A stretch of DNA of 64,000 nt from Ectorhizobium quercum (GCF_026552795.1 NZ_JANFPI010000009.1:119066-183065), one strand, 5' to 3'. Shown: positions 38,041-50,953, numbered from the stretch's first letter. Notes: a model not told the origin generated them from the letters alone. Numbers and translations are program-made.

Positions 38041-38822
38041 TGATCAGCGCTTGCGGGCTTGCCTTCATCCGCGGCGGCCGCCGGCTGGTCGACGACGTCA
38101 GCCTGGACCTGACGCCGGGCGCCATGACCGTGGTCATCGGCCCGAACGGCGCCGGCAAGTCCACGCTTCTCAAGCTGATGACCGGCGAGCTTGCGCCGGA
38201 TCAGGGGTCCGTTACCGTCGACGGCCGCGACGTTGCGGCCCTTTCGGCGCGCGAACTGGCGGAACGCCGGGCCGTGCTGCCGCAATCGCTCGCCCTGTCC
38301 TTTCCCTTCACGGCGCTCGAGATCGTTCGCATGGGCGCGATCGCCTACGGTTCTCTGACGCCGGAGCGCGATGCCCGCGCCGCCCTTGCCCGCGTCGGGC
38401 TCGGCGGCTTCGAGGGGCGCTCCTATCAGGCGCTGTCGGGCGGCGAGCAGCAGCGCGTGCAGTTCGCCCGCGTTCTGGCGCAGGTGCCGCGGGCGGTGGA
38501 GAACGGCCGGCCGAAGGCGCTGTTCCTCGACGAGCCGACCTCCAGCCTCGATATCGGCCATCAGATCGCCGTGCTGGAAATCGCCCGCGACTTTTCCCGC
38601 GACGGCGGGGCGGTGCTCGCCATCCTGCACGATCTCAATCTCGCCGCCGAATTCGCCGACCGCCTGCTGGTGCTGCACCGGGGCCGGGTGGTCGCCAGCG
38701 GCGCGCCCGCCGACACGCTGTCGGACAGGACCGTTTCCGACGTCTACGGCATTTCCGGCGCGGTCGGCCGCGTGCCGCCCCCGCACATCCCCTTCGTGCT
38801 GCCGCAAGCGCGGCACGGGTGA
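38040..38822 (+). CDS. hmuV: Haem ABC transporter ATP-binding protein
   Basis: ATPase of the haem importer, 260 residues, with Walker A GPNGAGKST, signature LSGGEQQRVQFARVL and Walker B LFLDEPTSSLD. The insertion AQVPRAVENGRPK between signature and Walker B is typical of HmuV. Start at ATG 38040, sharing its A with the hmuU stop. Confidence 0.94.
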   Translation: MISACGLAFIRGGRRLVDDVSLDLTPGAMTVVIGPNGAGKSTLLKLMTGELAPDQGSVTVDGRDVAALSARELAERRAVLPQSLALSFPFTALEIVRMGAIAYGSLTPERDARAALARVGLGGFEGRSYQALSGGEQQRVQFARVLAQVPRAVENGRPKALFLDEPTSSLDIGHQIAVLEIARDFSRDGGAVLAILHDLNLAAEFADRLLVLHRGRVVASGAPADTLSDRTVSDVYGISGAVGRVPPPHIPFVLPQARHG

Positions 38823-38849
38823 GGAGCGGCCGGTGATGGCCTGACACGG

Positions 38850-38985
38850 CCCCCTCTGGCTGCCGCCATCTCCCCCACAAGGGGGAGAACGATGGCAGCA
38901 CGGATTTTCCTCGATCATGAAGCGGAGAGCATGCCGCAAGTCTTCTCCCCTTTGTGGGGAAGATGGCCGGCAGGCCAGAGGGGGT
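38850..38985. repeat. RIME-type intergenic mosaic element
   Basis: Two large palindromic arms: CCCCCTCTGGCTGCCGCCATCTCCCCCACAAGGGGGAGAA at the left and, about 50 bases on, TTCTCCCCTTTGTGGGGAAGATGGCCGGCAGGCCAGAGGGGG at the right. This is the known Rhizobium-specific intergenic mosaic element design; a second copy lies at 45430-45575. Confidence 0.85.
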
Positions 38986-39063
38986 ATTCTGCCCGATTGC
39001 CTTGCGTATTCGCGCAATTCGCCTCAATCTTCCCCCGAACGGTCCGTGGAGGAGGAGAGAGGG

Positions 39064-40149
39064 ATGACGAGCGGGGAAAGCATCGCGATGGTGGAAACGG
39101 TTCTGGGCGAAAGGGCGGGTTCGGCCGGGCTTGTCCGTCTGAACCGCCCGAAAGCGCTGAACAGCCTCAACCTGACGATGATCCGGCGGATGCGCGCTCT
39201 GCTGGAGACCTACGCGGCGGACGGCGGCGTCTCCAGCGTCATCGTGTCCGGCGAGGGCGAGCGGGCGTTCTGCGCCGGCGGCGACATTCGCGCCATGTAC
39301 GAAAGCGGCCGGGCGGACGGCCGCGAGGCGACGGATTTCTGGCGCGAGGAATTCCGCCTGAACCATTTCATAGCGCACTATCCGAAACCCTATGCCGCGA
39401 TCATGGACGGGATCGTCATGGGCGGCGGCGCGGGCATTTCGGTGCATGGCAGCCATCGCATCGTCACCGAGCGCACCCGGCTCGCCATGCCGGAAACCGG
39501 AATCGGCTATTTCCCGGATATCGGCGCAAGCTGGTTCCTGCCGCGCCTTGCCGGTCGCATCGGCTTCTGGATGGGGCTGACGGGCCATGAAATCGGCGCG
39601 GCGGATGCGGTGCATGCCGGGCTTGCGGATTATTGCGTGCCCTCCGCCACCCTGCTTCTGATCACGGAGGCGCTTGCCGCCCTGCCGGCCGGCGCGTCGG
39701 CGTCCGATGTCGGCTCGGTCATCGAGCGCTTCGCGGTCACGCCGCCCTCTGGCCCGCTCGCCGCCAGCCGGGCGCTGATCGACCGCATCTTCGCGCTGGA
39801 AACGGTGGAGGAGATCGTCGCGGCGCTGACGCAGGACGGAAGCGACTTCGCCCGCGAGACGCTCGGGCATCTTTCGAAGCGCTCGCCGCTCAGCATGAAG
39901 CTGTCGCTCCGGCTGCTCCGCCTCGGCGAAAGAAGCGACAGCCTGGCCGAATGCCTGGAACGCGAATTCGCCGCCTGCACCGGCATGCTTTCCAATCCGG
40001 ATTTCTACGAGGGCGTGCGCGCCGCCGTCATCGACAAGGACCGCAATCCGAAATGGCGGCCGGCTTCGCTTTCCGACGTGACGGAGGCCGACCTCGCCCG
40101 CTTCTTTCCGGCAGACCATCCGTCCGTCTTCCCGGAGCACCGGCTATAG
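39064..40149 (+). CDS. 3-hydroxyisobutyryl-CoA hydrolase
   Basis: Crotonase-fold thioesterase of valine breakdown, 361 residues. RPKALNSLNLTMI, FCAGGDIRAMYESG and IVMGGGAGISVHG are as in the enzyme rather than in enoyl-CoA hydratase, and the long C terminus ends with the family-type DRNPKWRPASLSDV. GGAGGAGAG precedes the ATG at 39064. Valine and propionate catabolism converge, which fits the propionyl-CoA genes that follow on the other side of the regulator. Confidence 0.9.
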   Translation: MTSGESIAMVETVLGERAGSAGLVRLNRPKALNSLNLTMIRRMRALLETYAADGGVSSVIVSGEGERAFCAGGDIRAMYESGRADGREATDFWREEFRLNHFIAHYPKPYAAIMDGIVMGGGAGISVHGSHRIVTERTRLAMPETGIGYFPDIGASWFLPRLAGRIGFWMGLTGHEIGAADAVHAGLADYCVPSATLLLITEALAALPAGASASDVGSVIERFAVTPPSGPLAASRALIDRIFALETVEEIVAALTQDGSDFARETLGHLSKRSPLSMKLSLRLLRLGERSDSLAECLEREFAACTGMLSNPDFYEGVRAAVIDKDRNPKWRPASLSDVTEADLARFFPADHPSVFPEHRL

Positions 40150-40204
40150 GCTGTGCCGGGCCGGCCGCGGCATCTCCGCCGGCGAAGCGGGCCGCGCCCA
40201 ACAC

Positions 40205-41617
40205 TCAGTCCACGATCCGGTAGGGCACCGTGCGGCGGATGTCGTGCTGCACCACCAGCTTGCGCTTCAAGGGCGGCACGGCGCGCTGGACGCAGCTCGT
40301 GCGTTCGCAGATGCGGCAGGAAATGCCGATCGGGTCGAAGGCGCGGCGGTTGTCGAGGTCGAGGTCGTCGGCATAGATGAACTCGCCGGCATAGGAGATC
40401 TCGCAGCCCAGCGAGATGGCGTAGCGCGGCTGGGCGTTGCGGAAGCCGCCGCCGAGCGAGACCTGCGTGGCGAGGCAGAGATAGCGCACGCCGTCCGGCG
40501 TTTCCGCCAACTGGCGGATGATGCGGCCCGGCATCTCGAAGGCCTGATGCACGTTCCACAAGGGACAGGCGGCGCCGAAGCGGGCGAATTGCAGCTTGGC
40601 GGCGGAGTGGCGCTTGGTGATGTTGCCGGCCCGGTCGATGCGGGCGAAGAAGATCGGCACGCCCTTCTGGCCCGGCCGTTGCAGGGTCGACAGCCGGTGG
40701 CAGACCTGCTCCAGGCTGGTGCCGAAGCGGGCCGTCAGCAACTCCAGGTCGTGGCGCAGCGCGCGGGCCGTCTTCAGGAAGGACTGGTAGGGCATCATGA
40801 GCGCGCCGGCATAGTAGTTGTGCAGGCCCATGCGACAGATCTCGAAGGCCTCGTCGGTGCGGAAGCCGGCATTGGCGACGATGGCGTCGATCAGGTCGCC
40901 GGCGTGAAGCTGGGCGATCAGCAGGGCGATCTGGAAGGCCCGCGTCGGCGCCGGCGCATAGGCGTTGAGCGACAGGACACGGGTCGACGGATCGAAGCGG
41001 CGGATGAAGTCGGCCTCCGGGTCGGCGGTCGTCACGCGCACGCGATAGCGCTTTTCGAGGAACTGCGTCAGGATGAGCTGGCTGTCGGACCCGTTCATGC
41101 CGAGTTCGCCGGCCAGCCGTTCGGCGGAAAGGTCGACGTCGTGGATGTAGTTGTCGACGAAATGAAAGAAGTCGCGCACCTCCTCGTAGGGCGTCGTTTC
41201 CGTCGTCGCCATTGCGCCGGTCATCGAATGGTCGAAGCTCGCCAGCTGCTCGGAATTGCGGCGATAGGCCTGGTGACAGGTGATCAGCGCATGCGCCAGC
41301 CCCGGCGCGTTCTGCGTCACCAGCTTCAGTTCCTGAAGGCTCGGCGTGTAGTTTTCGAACAGCGGATCGGCGAGCGCTTCGGAAAGGGCGGAGAGAAGGC
41401 GGTCGCCCTCCCCCGACGAAAGTTCAGCAATGTCGATGGCGAACTTTTCGGCCAGCGCCAGCAGCACCGAGGCCGAGACCGGCCGCTGGTTGTTCTCGAT
41501 CTGGTTGAGATAGCTTGAGGAAATCCCGATTCTCTGGGCAAACTGGGCCTGCGTGGCCTTGTTCGCCTCGCGCAGTTCGCGGACCTTGCGGCCGATGTAG
41601 AGCTTGCCGATGGCCAT
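40205..41617 (-). CDS. Short-chain fatty acyl-CoA-type regulator (XRE/ScfR family)
   Basis: Transcription regulator of 470 residues. An N-terminal XRE helix-turn-helix (residues about 9-65, with SSSYLNQIENNQRPVS) is followed by an IrrE-like domain and a C-terminal domain with conserved Cys residues (SLGCEISY, GISCRICERTSC), the layout of ScfR regulators such as PccR of Rhodobacter. It is divergent from pccB. Tandem TTTGCAA sites start 2 bases upstream of its start codon. Likely an activator of propionyl-CoA carboxylase and its own repressor, sensing an acyl-CoA. Confidence 0.9.
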   Translation of the reverse strand: MAIGKLYIGRKVRELREANKATQAQFAQRIGISSSYLNQIENNQRPVSASVLLALAEKFAIDIAELSSGEGDRLLSALSEALADPLFENYTPSLQELKLVTQNAPGLAHALITCHQAYRRNSEQLASFDHSMTGAMATTETTPYEEVRDFFHFVDNYIHDVDLSAERLAGELGMNGSDSQLILTQFLEKRYRVRVTTADPEADFIRRFDPSTRVLSLNAYAPAPTRAFQIALLIAQLHAGDLIDAIVANAGFRTDEAFEICRMGLHNYYAGALMMPYQSFLKTARALRHDLELLTARFGTSLEQVCHRLSTLQRPGQKGVPIFFARIDRAGNITKRHSAAKLQFARFGAACPLWNVHQAFEMPGRIIRQLAETPDGVRYLCLATQVSLGGGFRNAQPRYAISLGCEISYAGEFIYADDLDLDNRRAFDPIGISCRICERTSCVQRAVPPLKRKLVVQHDIRRTVPYRIVD

Positions 41618-41618
41618 G

Positions 41619-41648
41619 TTTGCAACTTTGCAATTTACTCATTGCATT
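41619..41648. promoter_or_regulatory. Tandem TTTGCAA sites in the regulator-pccB intergenic region
   Basis: TTTGCAAC (41619-41626) and TTTGCAAT (41627-41634) are adjacent, and ATTGCATT follows at 41641-41648. PccR-type regulators are known to bind TTTGCAAA-type repeats, so these are likely operator half-sites. Their position against the start codon of the regulator suggests autorepression. Confidence 0.65.
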
Positions 41649-41768
41649 TTTGTTAGCTACACATTCGCACATCATCAAGCATTTTTTTTGTGCCGGATCA
41701 GGCTAGACGAAAACCCGCGTAGCCTTTTGAAATAAGGCAATTGGTTCCAAAGGGAGGGAAGTGGAGAG

Positions 41769-43301
41769 ATGCGCGCGATTCTCGAACAGGTGGAGGCGCG
41801 GCGCGCCCAGGCGCGGCTCGGCGGCGGCCAGCGCCGCATCGACGCCCAGCACGCCAAGGGCAAGCTGACCGCACGCGAGCGGATCGAGGTTCTCCTCGAC
41901 GAGGGCTCCTTCGAAGAATACGACATGTACGTCACCCACCGCTGCACCGAGTTCGGCATGGCCGGGCAGAAGGTTCCGGGCGATGGCGTCGTCACCGGCT
42001 GGGGCACGATCAACGGCCGGCAGGTCTACGTCTTTTCGCAGGACTTCACCGTCCTCGGCGGTTCGCTCTCCGAAACCCACGCCCAGAAGATCTGCAAGAT
42101 CATGGACATGGCCGTGAAGAACGGCGCGCCGGTCATCGGCCTCAACGACAGCGGCGGCGCGCGCATCCAGGAAGGCGTCGATTCGCTTGCCGGCTATGCG
42201 GAGGTGTTCAAGCGCAACGTCGAGGCCTCCGGCGTCATCCCGCAGATCTCGGTCATCATGGGCCCCTGTGCCGGCGGCGCGGTCTATTCGCCGGCCATGA
42301 CCGACTTCATCTTCATGGTGCGCGATTCATCCTACATGTTCGTCACCGGCCCGGACGTGGTGAAGACGGTGACGAACGAGATCGTCACGGCGGAGGAACT
42401 CGGCGGCGCGACCACCCACACCAAGAAGTCCTCCGTCGCGGACGGCGCCTACGAGAACGACATCGAGGCGCTGGAACAGGTCCGGCTGCTGTTCGATTTC
42501 CTGCCGCTCAACAACCGCGAGAAGCCGCCGGTGCGCCCGTTCCACGACAATCCGGCCCGTTACGAGGAGCAGCTCAACTCGCTGATCCCGGATAGCTCGA
42601 CCAAGCCCTACGACATGAAGGAGCTGATCCTGGCGCTGGCCGACGAGGGCGATTTCTTCGAGATCCAGGAAGCCTTCGCCCGCAACATCATCACCGGCTT
42701 CATCCGCATGGAAGGCCAGACGGTCGGCGTCGTCGCCAACCAGCCGCTGGTGCTGGCCGGCTGCCTCGACATCGACAGTTCGCGCAAGGCGGCCCGGTTC
42801 GTGCGCTTCTGCGATGCCTTCAACATCCCGATCCTGACGCTGGTCGACGTTCCCGGCTTCCTGCCCGGCACGGCGCAGGAATATGGCGGCGTCATCAAGC
42901 ACGGCGCCAAGCTTCTGTTCGCCTATTCGCAGGCCACCGTGCCGATGGTCACGCTGATTACCCGCAAGGCCTATGGCGGCGCCTACGACGTCATGGCCTC
43001 CAAGCACATCGGCGCCGACATCAACTATGCCTGGCCGAGCGCCGAGATCGCCGTCATGGGCGCCAAGGGGGCGACGGAAATCCTCTATCGTTCGGAACTC
43101 GGCGACCCGGAGAAGATCGCCGCCCGCACGGCGGAATACGAGGAGCGTTTCGCCAATCCCTTCGTGGCCGCCGAGCGCGGCTTCATCGACGAGGTGATCA
43201 TGCCCTTCGGATCGCGCAAGCGCATCGCCCGGGCGTTCGCGTCGCTGCGCAACAAGCGCACCGACACGCTCTGGAAGAAGCACGACACGATTCCGCTCTG
43301 A
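41769..43301 (+). CDS. pccB: Propionyl-CoA carboxylase beta chain
   Basis: Carboxyltransferase subunit, 510 residues; moves CO2 from biotin to propionyl-CoA, giving (S)-methylmalonyl-CoA. Seen are GGGQRRIDAQHAKGKLTARERIE, the biotin-facing loops DSGGARIQEG and MGPCAGGAVYSPA, and VDVPGFLPGTAQEYGG. A strong AGGGAGGGAA site lies upstream of the ATG. First gene of pccB-pccA; a small repeat lies between the two. Confidence 0.97.
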   Translation: MRAILEQVEARRAQARLGGGQRRIDAQHAKGKLTARERIEVLLDEGSFEEYDMYVTHRCTEFGMAGQKVPGDGVVTGWGTINGRQVYVFSQDFTVLGGSLSETHAQKICKIMDMAVKNGAPVIGLNDSGGARIQEGVDSLAGYAEVFKRNVEASGVIPQISVIMGPCAGGAVYSPAMTDFIFMVRDSSYMFVTGPDVVKTVTNEIVTAEELGGATTHTKKSSVADGAYENDIEALEQVRLLFDFLPLNNREKPPVRPFHDNPARYEEQLNSLIPDSSTKPYDMKELILALADEGDFFEIQEAFARNIITGFIRMEGQTVGVVANQPLVLAGCLDIDSSRKAARFVRFCDAFNIPILTLVDVPGFLPGTAQEYGGVIKHGAKLLFAYSQATVPMVTLITRKAYGGAYDVMASKHIGADINYAWPSAEIAVMGAKGATEILYRSELGDPEKIAARTAEYEERFANPFVAAERGFIDEVIMPFGSRKRIARAFASLRNKRTDTLWKKHDTIPL

Positions 43302-43311
43302 GAACAGTTTT

Positions 43312-43391
43312 CGTCATGCCCGGGCTCGACCCGGGCATCCATGATCGTCACCCGGCTTTGGATCCTCGGGTCAGGCCCGAGGATGACGGGA
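43312..43391. repeat. Short intergenic repeat (REP-like)
   Basis: Two palindromes in a row: CATGCCCGGGCTCGACCCGGGCATCCATG and GGATCCTCGGGTCAGGCCCGAGGATGACG. Related to the unit at 33085-33175. Lies between pccB and pccA without breaking their common direction. Confidence 0.6.
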
Positions 43392-43407
43392 GGAGAGGTT
43401 AGTACGC

Positions 43408-45414
<2,007 letters not shown>

Positions 45415-45429
45415 AGTGGGAGGGAATGA

Positions 45430-45575
45430 CCCCCTCTGGCTGCCGCCATCTCCCCACAAGGGGTGAGAGCGAAAGATGTACCCGCTTCCCGCCCTCGACC
45501 GTTCGAAACAGGCGAGAGGTTGCCGCAAATTTTCTCCCCCCTTGTGGGGGAGATGGCCGGCAGGCCAGAGGGGGT
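45430..45575. repeat. RIME-type intergenic mosaic element
   Basis: Second copy of the double-palindrome element at 38850: CCCCCTCTGGCTGCCGCCATCTCC at the left and GGGGGAGATGGCCGGCAGGCCAGAGGGGG at the right. It starts 15 bases after the pccA stop and could end or stabilise the pccBA mRNA. Confidence 0.85.
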
Positions 45576-45700
45576 TTTGGGCGACAATGGAAAAGCGGAC
45601 GAAAATTCCGCCCGCTTTTTCCCCCGGGGTCCGGTCTGTGGCATCATGGGGCCGTTCCGCATCGGAGACACCGCGGCGTCGCGGCGAAGCGGAGCCGGCG

Positions 45701-46010
45701 CCAGGTCACGGGGAAGGGACGCAGCAACCGGACCTGGGGTTCGCAGAACGGCTTTGGCCGCACCTCCCTGCAAGGGGACGGGCGGTCGCATTCTCCGGAA
45801 TGCGGGAAACGGGCGGCGACGGGTGAAACACCGTCGTCCCTTGAAACCGGACAGCAGCAAATCCCGCCAAACGGGGACTGTCCGGCGCGTCACCGGGTGG
45901 AGCCGGTGTCTGCCCGTGAAGCGAGGCTTTCAGGCGGGCAAAAACCGCTGAACGGGGCGCTGGAAAGCGCTTATGTTTTTGAATTCAACGTGGTGCTTCC
46001 AGCGCCCCGT
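45701..46010 (+). ncRNA. Hairpin-rich non-coding region ahead of methylmalonyl-CoA mutase
   Basis: Seven perfect stems follow one another: CCAGGTC/GACCTGG (45701-45737), GCATTC-TCCG-GAATGC (45788-45803), GACGG/CCGTC (45818-45835), CCGGACAG/CTGTCCGG (45847-45885), CACCGG/CCGGTG (45891-45908), TGCCCG/CGGGCA (45911-45940) and a 14-bp pair (45952-45965 with 45997-46010). The TCCG loop closed by C-G is of the UNCG class, which favours the plus strand. Frames here are Arg/Pro-rich and not protein-like. It may be a leader RNA, a riboswitch or a separate small RNA. I see no B12-box (GCCACTG or AGCCAGGAGACC type) sequence, so it is not an obvious cobalamin riboswitch. Confidence 0.5.
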
Positions 46011-46078
46011 CCGACCCGTCCGGGTTCAGGCCCGGATGTAAAGAGTTCACCCACGGCGCGGTTCGCGTCCGTGGATGA

Positions 46079-46151
46079 GAGCATTTCCAGCAAAAGTGCA
46101 GCACGCGGTTTTGCGTCCGGAAATGCGTAAAAAACGCGGAAACGCTCTAAG
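46079..46151. repeat. Rhizobial GCATTTCCAGCAAAAGTGC-type repeat
   Basis: GAGCATTTCCAGCAAAAGTGCAGCACGCGGTTTTGCGTCCGGAAATGCGTAAAAAACGC is a dispersed palindromic unit (GCATTTCC/GGAAATGC) that I recognise from rhizobial intergenic regions. It lies just ahead of the methylmalonyl-CoA mutase ribosome-binding site. A shortened relative is at 61815. Confidence 0.6.
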
Positions 46152-46171
46152 GCGTATGAGGAGAAACGAGC

Positions 46172-48313
<2,142 letters not shown>

Positions 48314-48340
48314 TCCAAAGGAGAAGGGATCAATCCGGGG

Positions 48341-48380
48341 AACGCTGCGCTTCGGGGGGCTGGAGCGCAGCGTTTTCTGT
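48341..48380 (+). terminator. Rho-independent terminator after methylmalonyl-CoA mutase
   Basis: AACGCTGCGCT (48341-48351) pairs with AGCGCAGCGTT (48364-48374), followed by TTCTGTTT. It lies 27 bases after the stop and separates the mutase from the alcohol dehydrogenase transcript. Confidence 0.75.
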
Positions 48381-48489
48381 TTGCGGGACGGGGCGGCGTC
48401 CCGTGTTTTCCCCGGTTGCCAGGGCACTTCCGCCTTTGGCACTCTGGCCGCGGGAGAGACTGCGTATTTCGTTCAGGAGGAGAATTTTC

Positions 48490-49713
48490 ATGGATCATGA
48501 GACCTATCGCGCGCTGCTTTCCGGCGCGCCGGACCATCTCAAGGAAACCAGGGCCTTTCAGGCCGCGGGCCTCAAGGCGCCGGGCGTCTTTCTCTACGGG
48601 CTCGGCGCGGGGGAGGCGCTGGGGCGCACCGTTTCGGCATTGACTGTAGGACGGAAGGTGCTGCTGATCTCGGACGCGGTGCTGGACAGGCTCGGCCTCG
48701 CGCCGCTGGTGGCGGCATGGCTGGCCGAGGCGGGCTTCGCCGTCACGCTGTTCACCGATGTCGAGCCGGAGCCGCATCTGGAAACCGTCGAGAAGGTCTC
48801 GGCCCTGGCCCGCCGCGCGGATGTGTCGGCCATCGTCGGCCTCGGCGGCGGTTCGGTGCTCGACGTCGCCAAGGTCGCGGCGCTGTCGCTCGGCACGGGC
48901 CGCATGCCTGCCGATATCGTGCGCGGCCATCCGCGTTTCGAAACGGAGGTCATGGCGCCGCTGGTGCTCGTTCCCACCACCTCCGGCACCGGCTCGGAAA
49001 CCAGCATCTTCGCCGTCGTCACCGACGGCACCACCAAGCGCTCGCTCTCAGGTCCGGCGCTGGTGCCGCAGGCGGCGATCCTCGATCCGCTGCTCACCGT
49101 CTCGATGCCCGCCTCCGTCACCGCCATGACCGGCATGGACGCGCTCACCCACGCCATCGAGGCGGTCATGCACACGGCGGCGACGCCGATGTGCGATGCG
49201 CTGTCCTTCGGCGCGATCGCCCTTCTGTCGCGCTCGATCCGCACGGCGCGGGCCGAACCGCAGAACCTTGCCGCCCGCTACGACATGGCCGTCGGCTCGG
49301 CGCTGGCGATGATGAGCTTCAACCTGTCCGGAGGCTTGTGGGCGCACAGCGTGTCCTACGTGCTCGGCAGCTACAACGGCACGCCGCACGGCCTCGGCTG
49401 CGCGCTCGGCCTGCCCTGCCTCATGGATTTCAACCGGTCCGCCGTGCCGCAGGCGCTTGCCGGCGTCGCGCGGGCGATGGGCGTTTCCGGCGATCCGGCC
49501 CGGGCGATCCAGGCGCTGATGGCCGATCTCGGCCTGCCCGTGAACCTCGCGCAACACAAGGTCAGTGCCGCCGATCTCAGGGCGCTGTCGGAGGAGATGG
49601 CGCGGCTTTACCCGCGCGCCGCCAATCCCCGGCCGATGAATGCGCAGGAGAGCCTCGCCTACTGGCAGGCGATGTACGAGGGCAGGCTTTCGCGCGAAAG
49701 CGCGAATGCATAG
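48490..49713 (+). CDS. Iron-containing alcohol dehydrogenase
   Basis: Group III Fe-dependent alcohol dehydrogenase, 407 residues. GLGGGSVLDVAKVAA (NAD binding), PTTSGTGSETS and the metal-site segments DALTHAIEA and NGTPHGLGCALGLP are present. I chose the ATG at 48490, with GGAGGAG 7 bases upstream. The substrate is unknown; a hydroxy acid or short alcohol is typical. It follows the mutase but has its own terminator-separated transcript. Confidence 0.92.
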   Translation: MDHETYRALLSGAPDHLKETRAFQAAGLKAPGVFLYGLGAGEALGRTVSALTVGRKVLLISDAVLDRLGLAPLVAAWLAEAGFAVTLFTDVEPEPHLETVEKVSALARRADVSAIVGLGGGSVLDVAKVAALSLGTGRMPADIVRGHPRFETEVMAPLVLVPTTSGTGSETSIFAVVTDGTTKRSLSGPALVPQAAILDPLLTVSMPASVTAMTGMDALTHAIEAVMHTAATPMCDALSFGAIALLSRSIRTARAEPQNLAARYDMAVGSALAMMSFNLSGGLWAHSVSYVLGSYNGTPHGLGCALGLPCLMDFNRSAVPQALAGVARAMGVSGDPARAIQALMADLGLPVNLAQHKVSAADLRALSEEMARLYPRAANPRPMNAQESLAYWQAMYEGRLSRESANA

Positions 49714-49744
49714 GACCGCGGCGGGGCGTGCCCGCGATCCGCGG

Positions 49745-50953
49745 TCAGGCGGAAGCGCCCGGGCCGGGAAGGGCGGGGTATCCGAGAAGAAAAAGCGCCT
49801 CCTCGGCGATCACCTGTTCCTCGTCGGTGGGGATCACCATCACCTTCACCCGGCTGCCGGCGGCGGAGATCACCCCGGCATTGGCGGCATTGGCCGCCGG
49901 GTCGAGCGTCACGCCGAGAAAGGCGAGGTGGCCGGAAATCATGGCGCGGATGGCGGGCTGGTTCTCGCCGACGCCGGCGGTGAAGACGAGGCCGTCCAGC
50001 CCCTCCAGCGCCACGGCCTGGCGGGCGATCTCGCCGGCGGCGCGGAAGGTGTAGAGGTCCAGCGCCTCCTTCGCCTCGGCCCTGTCGCTGGCGATCAGCG
50101 CCCGCGTGTCGGCGCTGATGCCCGAAACGCCGAGCAGGCCGGAGCGGCGGTAGAGCAGGTCCTCCACGGCGGGCCGGCTCATGCTGCGCTCGGTCAGCAG
50201 GTGCAGCAGCACGCCGGGGTCGATGGCGCCGCAGCGCGTGGCCATCGGAATACCGTCCAGCGTGGTGAAGCTCATGGAGGTGTCGCGGCTTTCGCCGTTC
50301 TGCATGGCGCAGAGGCTCGCCCCGGAGCCGAGATGGGCGGCGACGACGCGGCCCTTCGAAAGGTCCGGGTCGCGGCGGGCGAGTTCGGCGGCGATGTACT
50401 TGTAGGAGAGGCCGTGGAAACCGTAGCGCCGGATTCCCTCGTCGAACATGCCGCGCGGCAGCGCGAAGCGCTGGGCCGTTTCACTCATGGTGCGGTGGAA
50501 GGCGGTGTCGAAGGAGGCGGTCTGCGGCAGGTCGGGCCGCAGGTCGCGGATGGCGTTGATCAGGCGCACGATCTGCGGCTGGTGCAGCGGCGCCAGAACG
50601 GTCAGCGCCTCGATGTCGGCAAGGGTCCGCTCGTCGATCTTCACCGGACCGGTGAAATCGCGGCCGCCATGCACGACGCGGTGCGCCACGGCGTCGATGG
50701 AGGACAGGTCGAAATGCTCGCCCAGCCATTCGAACGTCTCTTCCAGCACCTCGGTCAGCCCGTCGCCGGCCTCGGCCTCCAGCGGCACGTCGAAGATATC
50801 GGGGCCCTCGGTCAGGTGGAAGGTCAGCGGGCGGTTGTTGAAGTCGAGCATGCCCTTGCCGATCCTGCGCAGGATGCCCGGGCCGAATTCGAAGATGCCG
50901 ATCTTCACCGTCGAAGAACCGGTGTTGAATGTCAGCAGCAGTTTTCCGTCCAT
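49745..50953 (-). CDS. ackA: Acetate kinase
   Basis: Converts acetyl phosphate and ADP to acetate and ATP, or the reverse; 402 residues. TFNTGSSTVKIGIFE at the N terminus, AHRVVHGG, AHLGSGASLCAM and FTAGVGENQPAIR are the family signatures. ATG 50953 preferred, with GGAGGA just upstream; GTG at 50974 is also possible. No phosphotransacetylase or phosphoketolase gene is next to it in the window. Divergent from the cation ATPase. Confidence 0.95.
   Translation of the reverse strand: MDGKLLLTFNTGSSTVKIGIFEFGPGILRRIGKGMLDFNNRPLTFHLTEGPDIFDVPLEAEAGDGLTEVLEETFEWLGEHFDLSSIDAVAHRVVHGGRDFTGPVKIDERTLADIEALTVLAPLHQPQIVRLINAIRDLRPDLPQTASFDTAFHRTMSETAQRFALPRGMFDEGIRRYGFHGLSYKYIAAELARRDPDLSKGRVVAAHLGSGASLCAMQNGESRDTSMSFTTLDGIPMATRCGAIDPGVLLHLLTERSMSRPAVEDLLYRRSGLLGVSGISADTRALIASDRAEAKEALDLYTFRAAGEIARQAVALEGLDGLVFTAGVGENQPAIRAMISGHLAFLGVTLDPAANAANAGVISAAGSRVKVMVIPTDEEQVIAEEALFLLGYPALPGPGASA

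Noticed and set aside
38850..38985. CRISPR-like repeats
   Set aside because: The similar units are two inverted arms of a RIME element, not regularly spaced direct repeats. No CRISPR array or cas gene was seen in the window.
45695..45740. Signal recognition particle RNA (CCAGGTCACGGGGAAGGGACGCAGC looks a little like the conserved tip)
   Set aside because: The invariant GGTCAGGTCCGGAAGGAAGCAGCC pattern is not matched closely enough, and no long SRP-type hairpin encloses it.
45640..45950. Cobalamin riboswitch ahead of methylmalonyl-CoA mutase
   Set aside because: The place would be ideal, but I cannot find the conserved B12-box or the AAGGGAA...CCCGCAACTG order; only generic GC-rich stems are visible.
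45463..45951. Open frames of 116-209 codons on both strands between pccA and the mutase
   Set aside because: They are Arg/Pro-rich, lack ribosome-binding sites and run through a RIME repeat, as expected of chance frames in GC-rich DNA.
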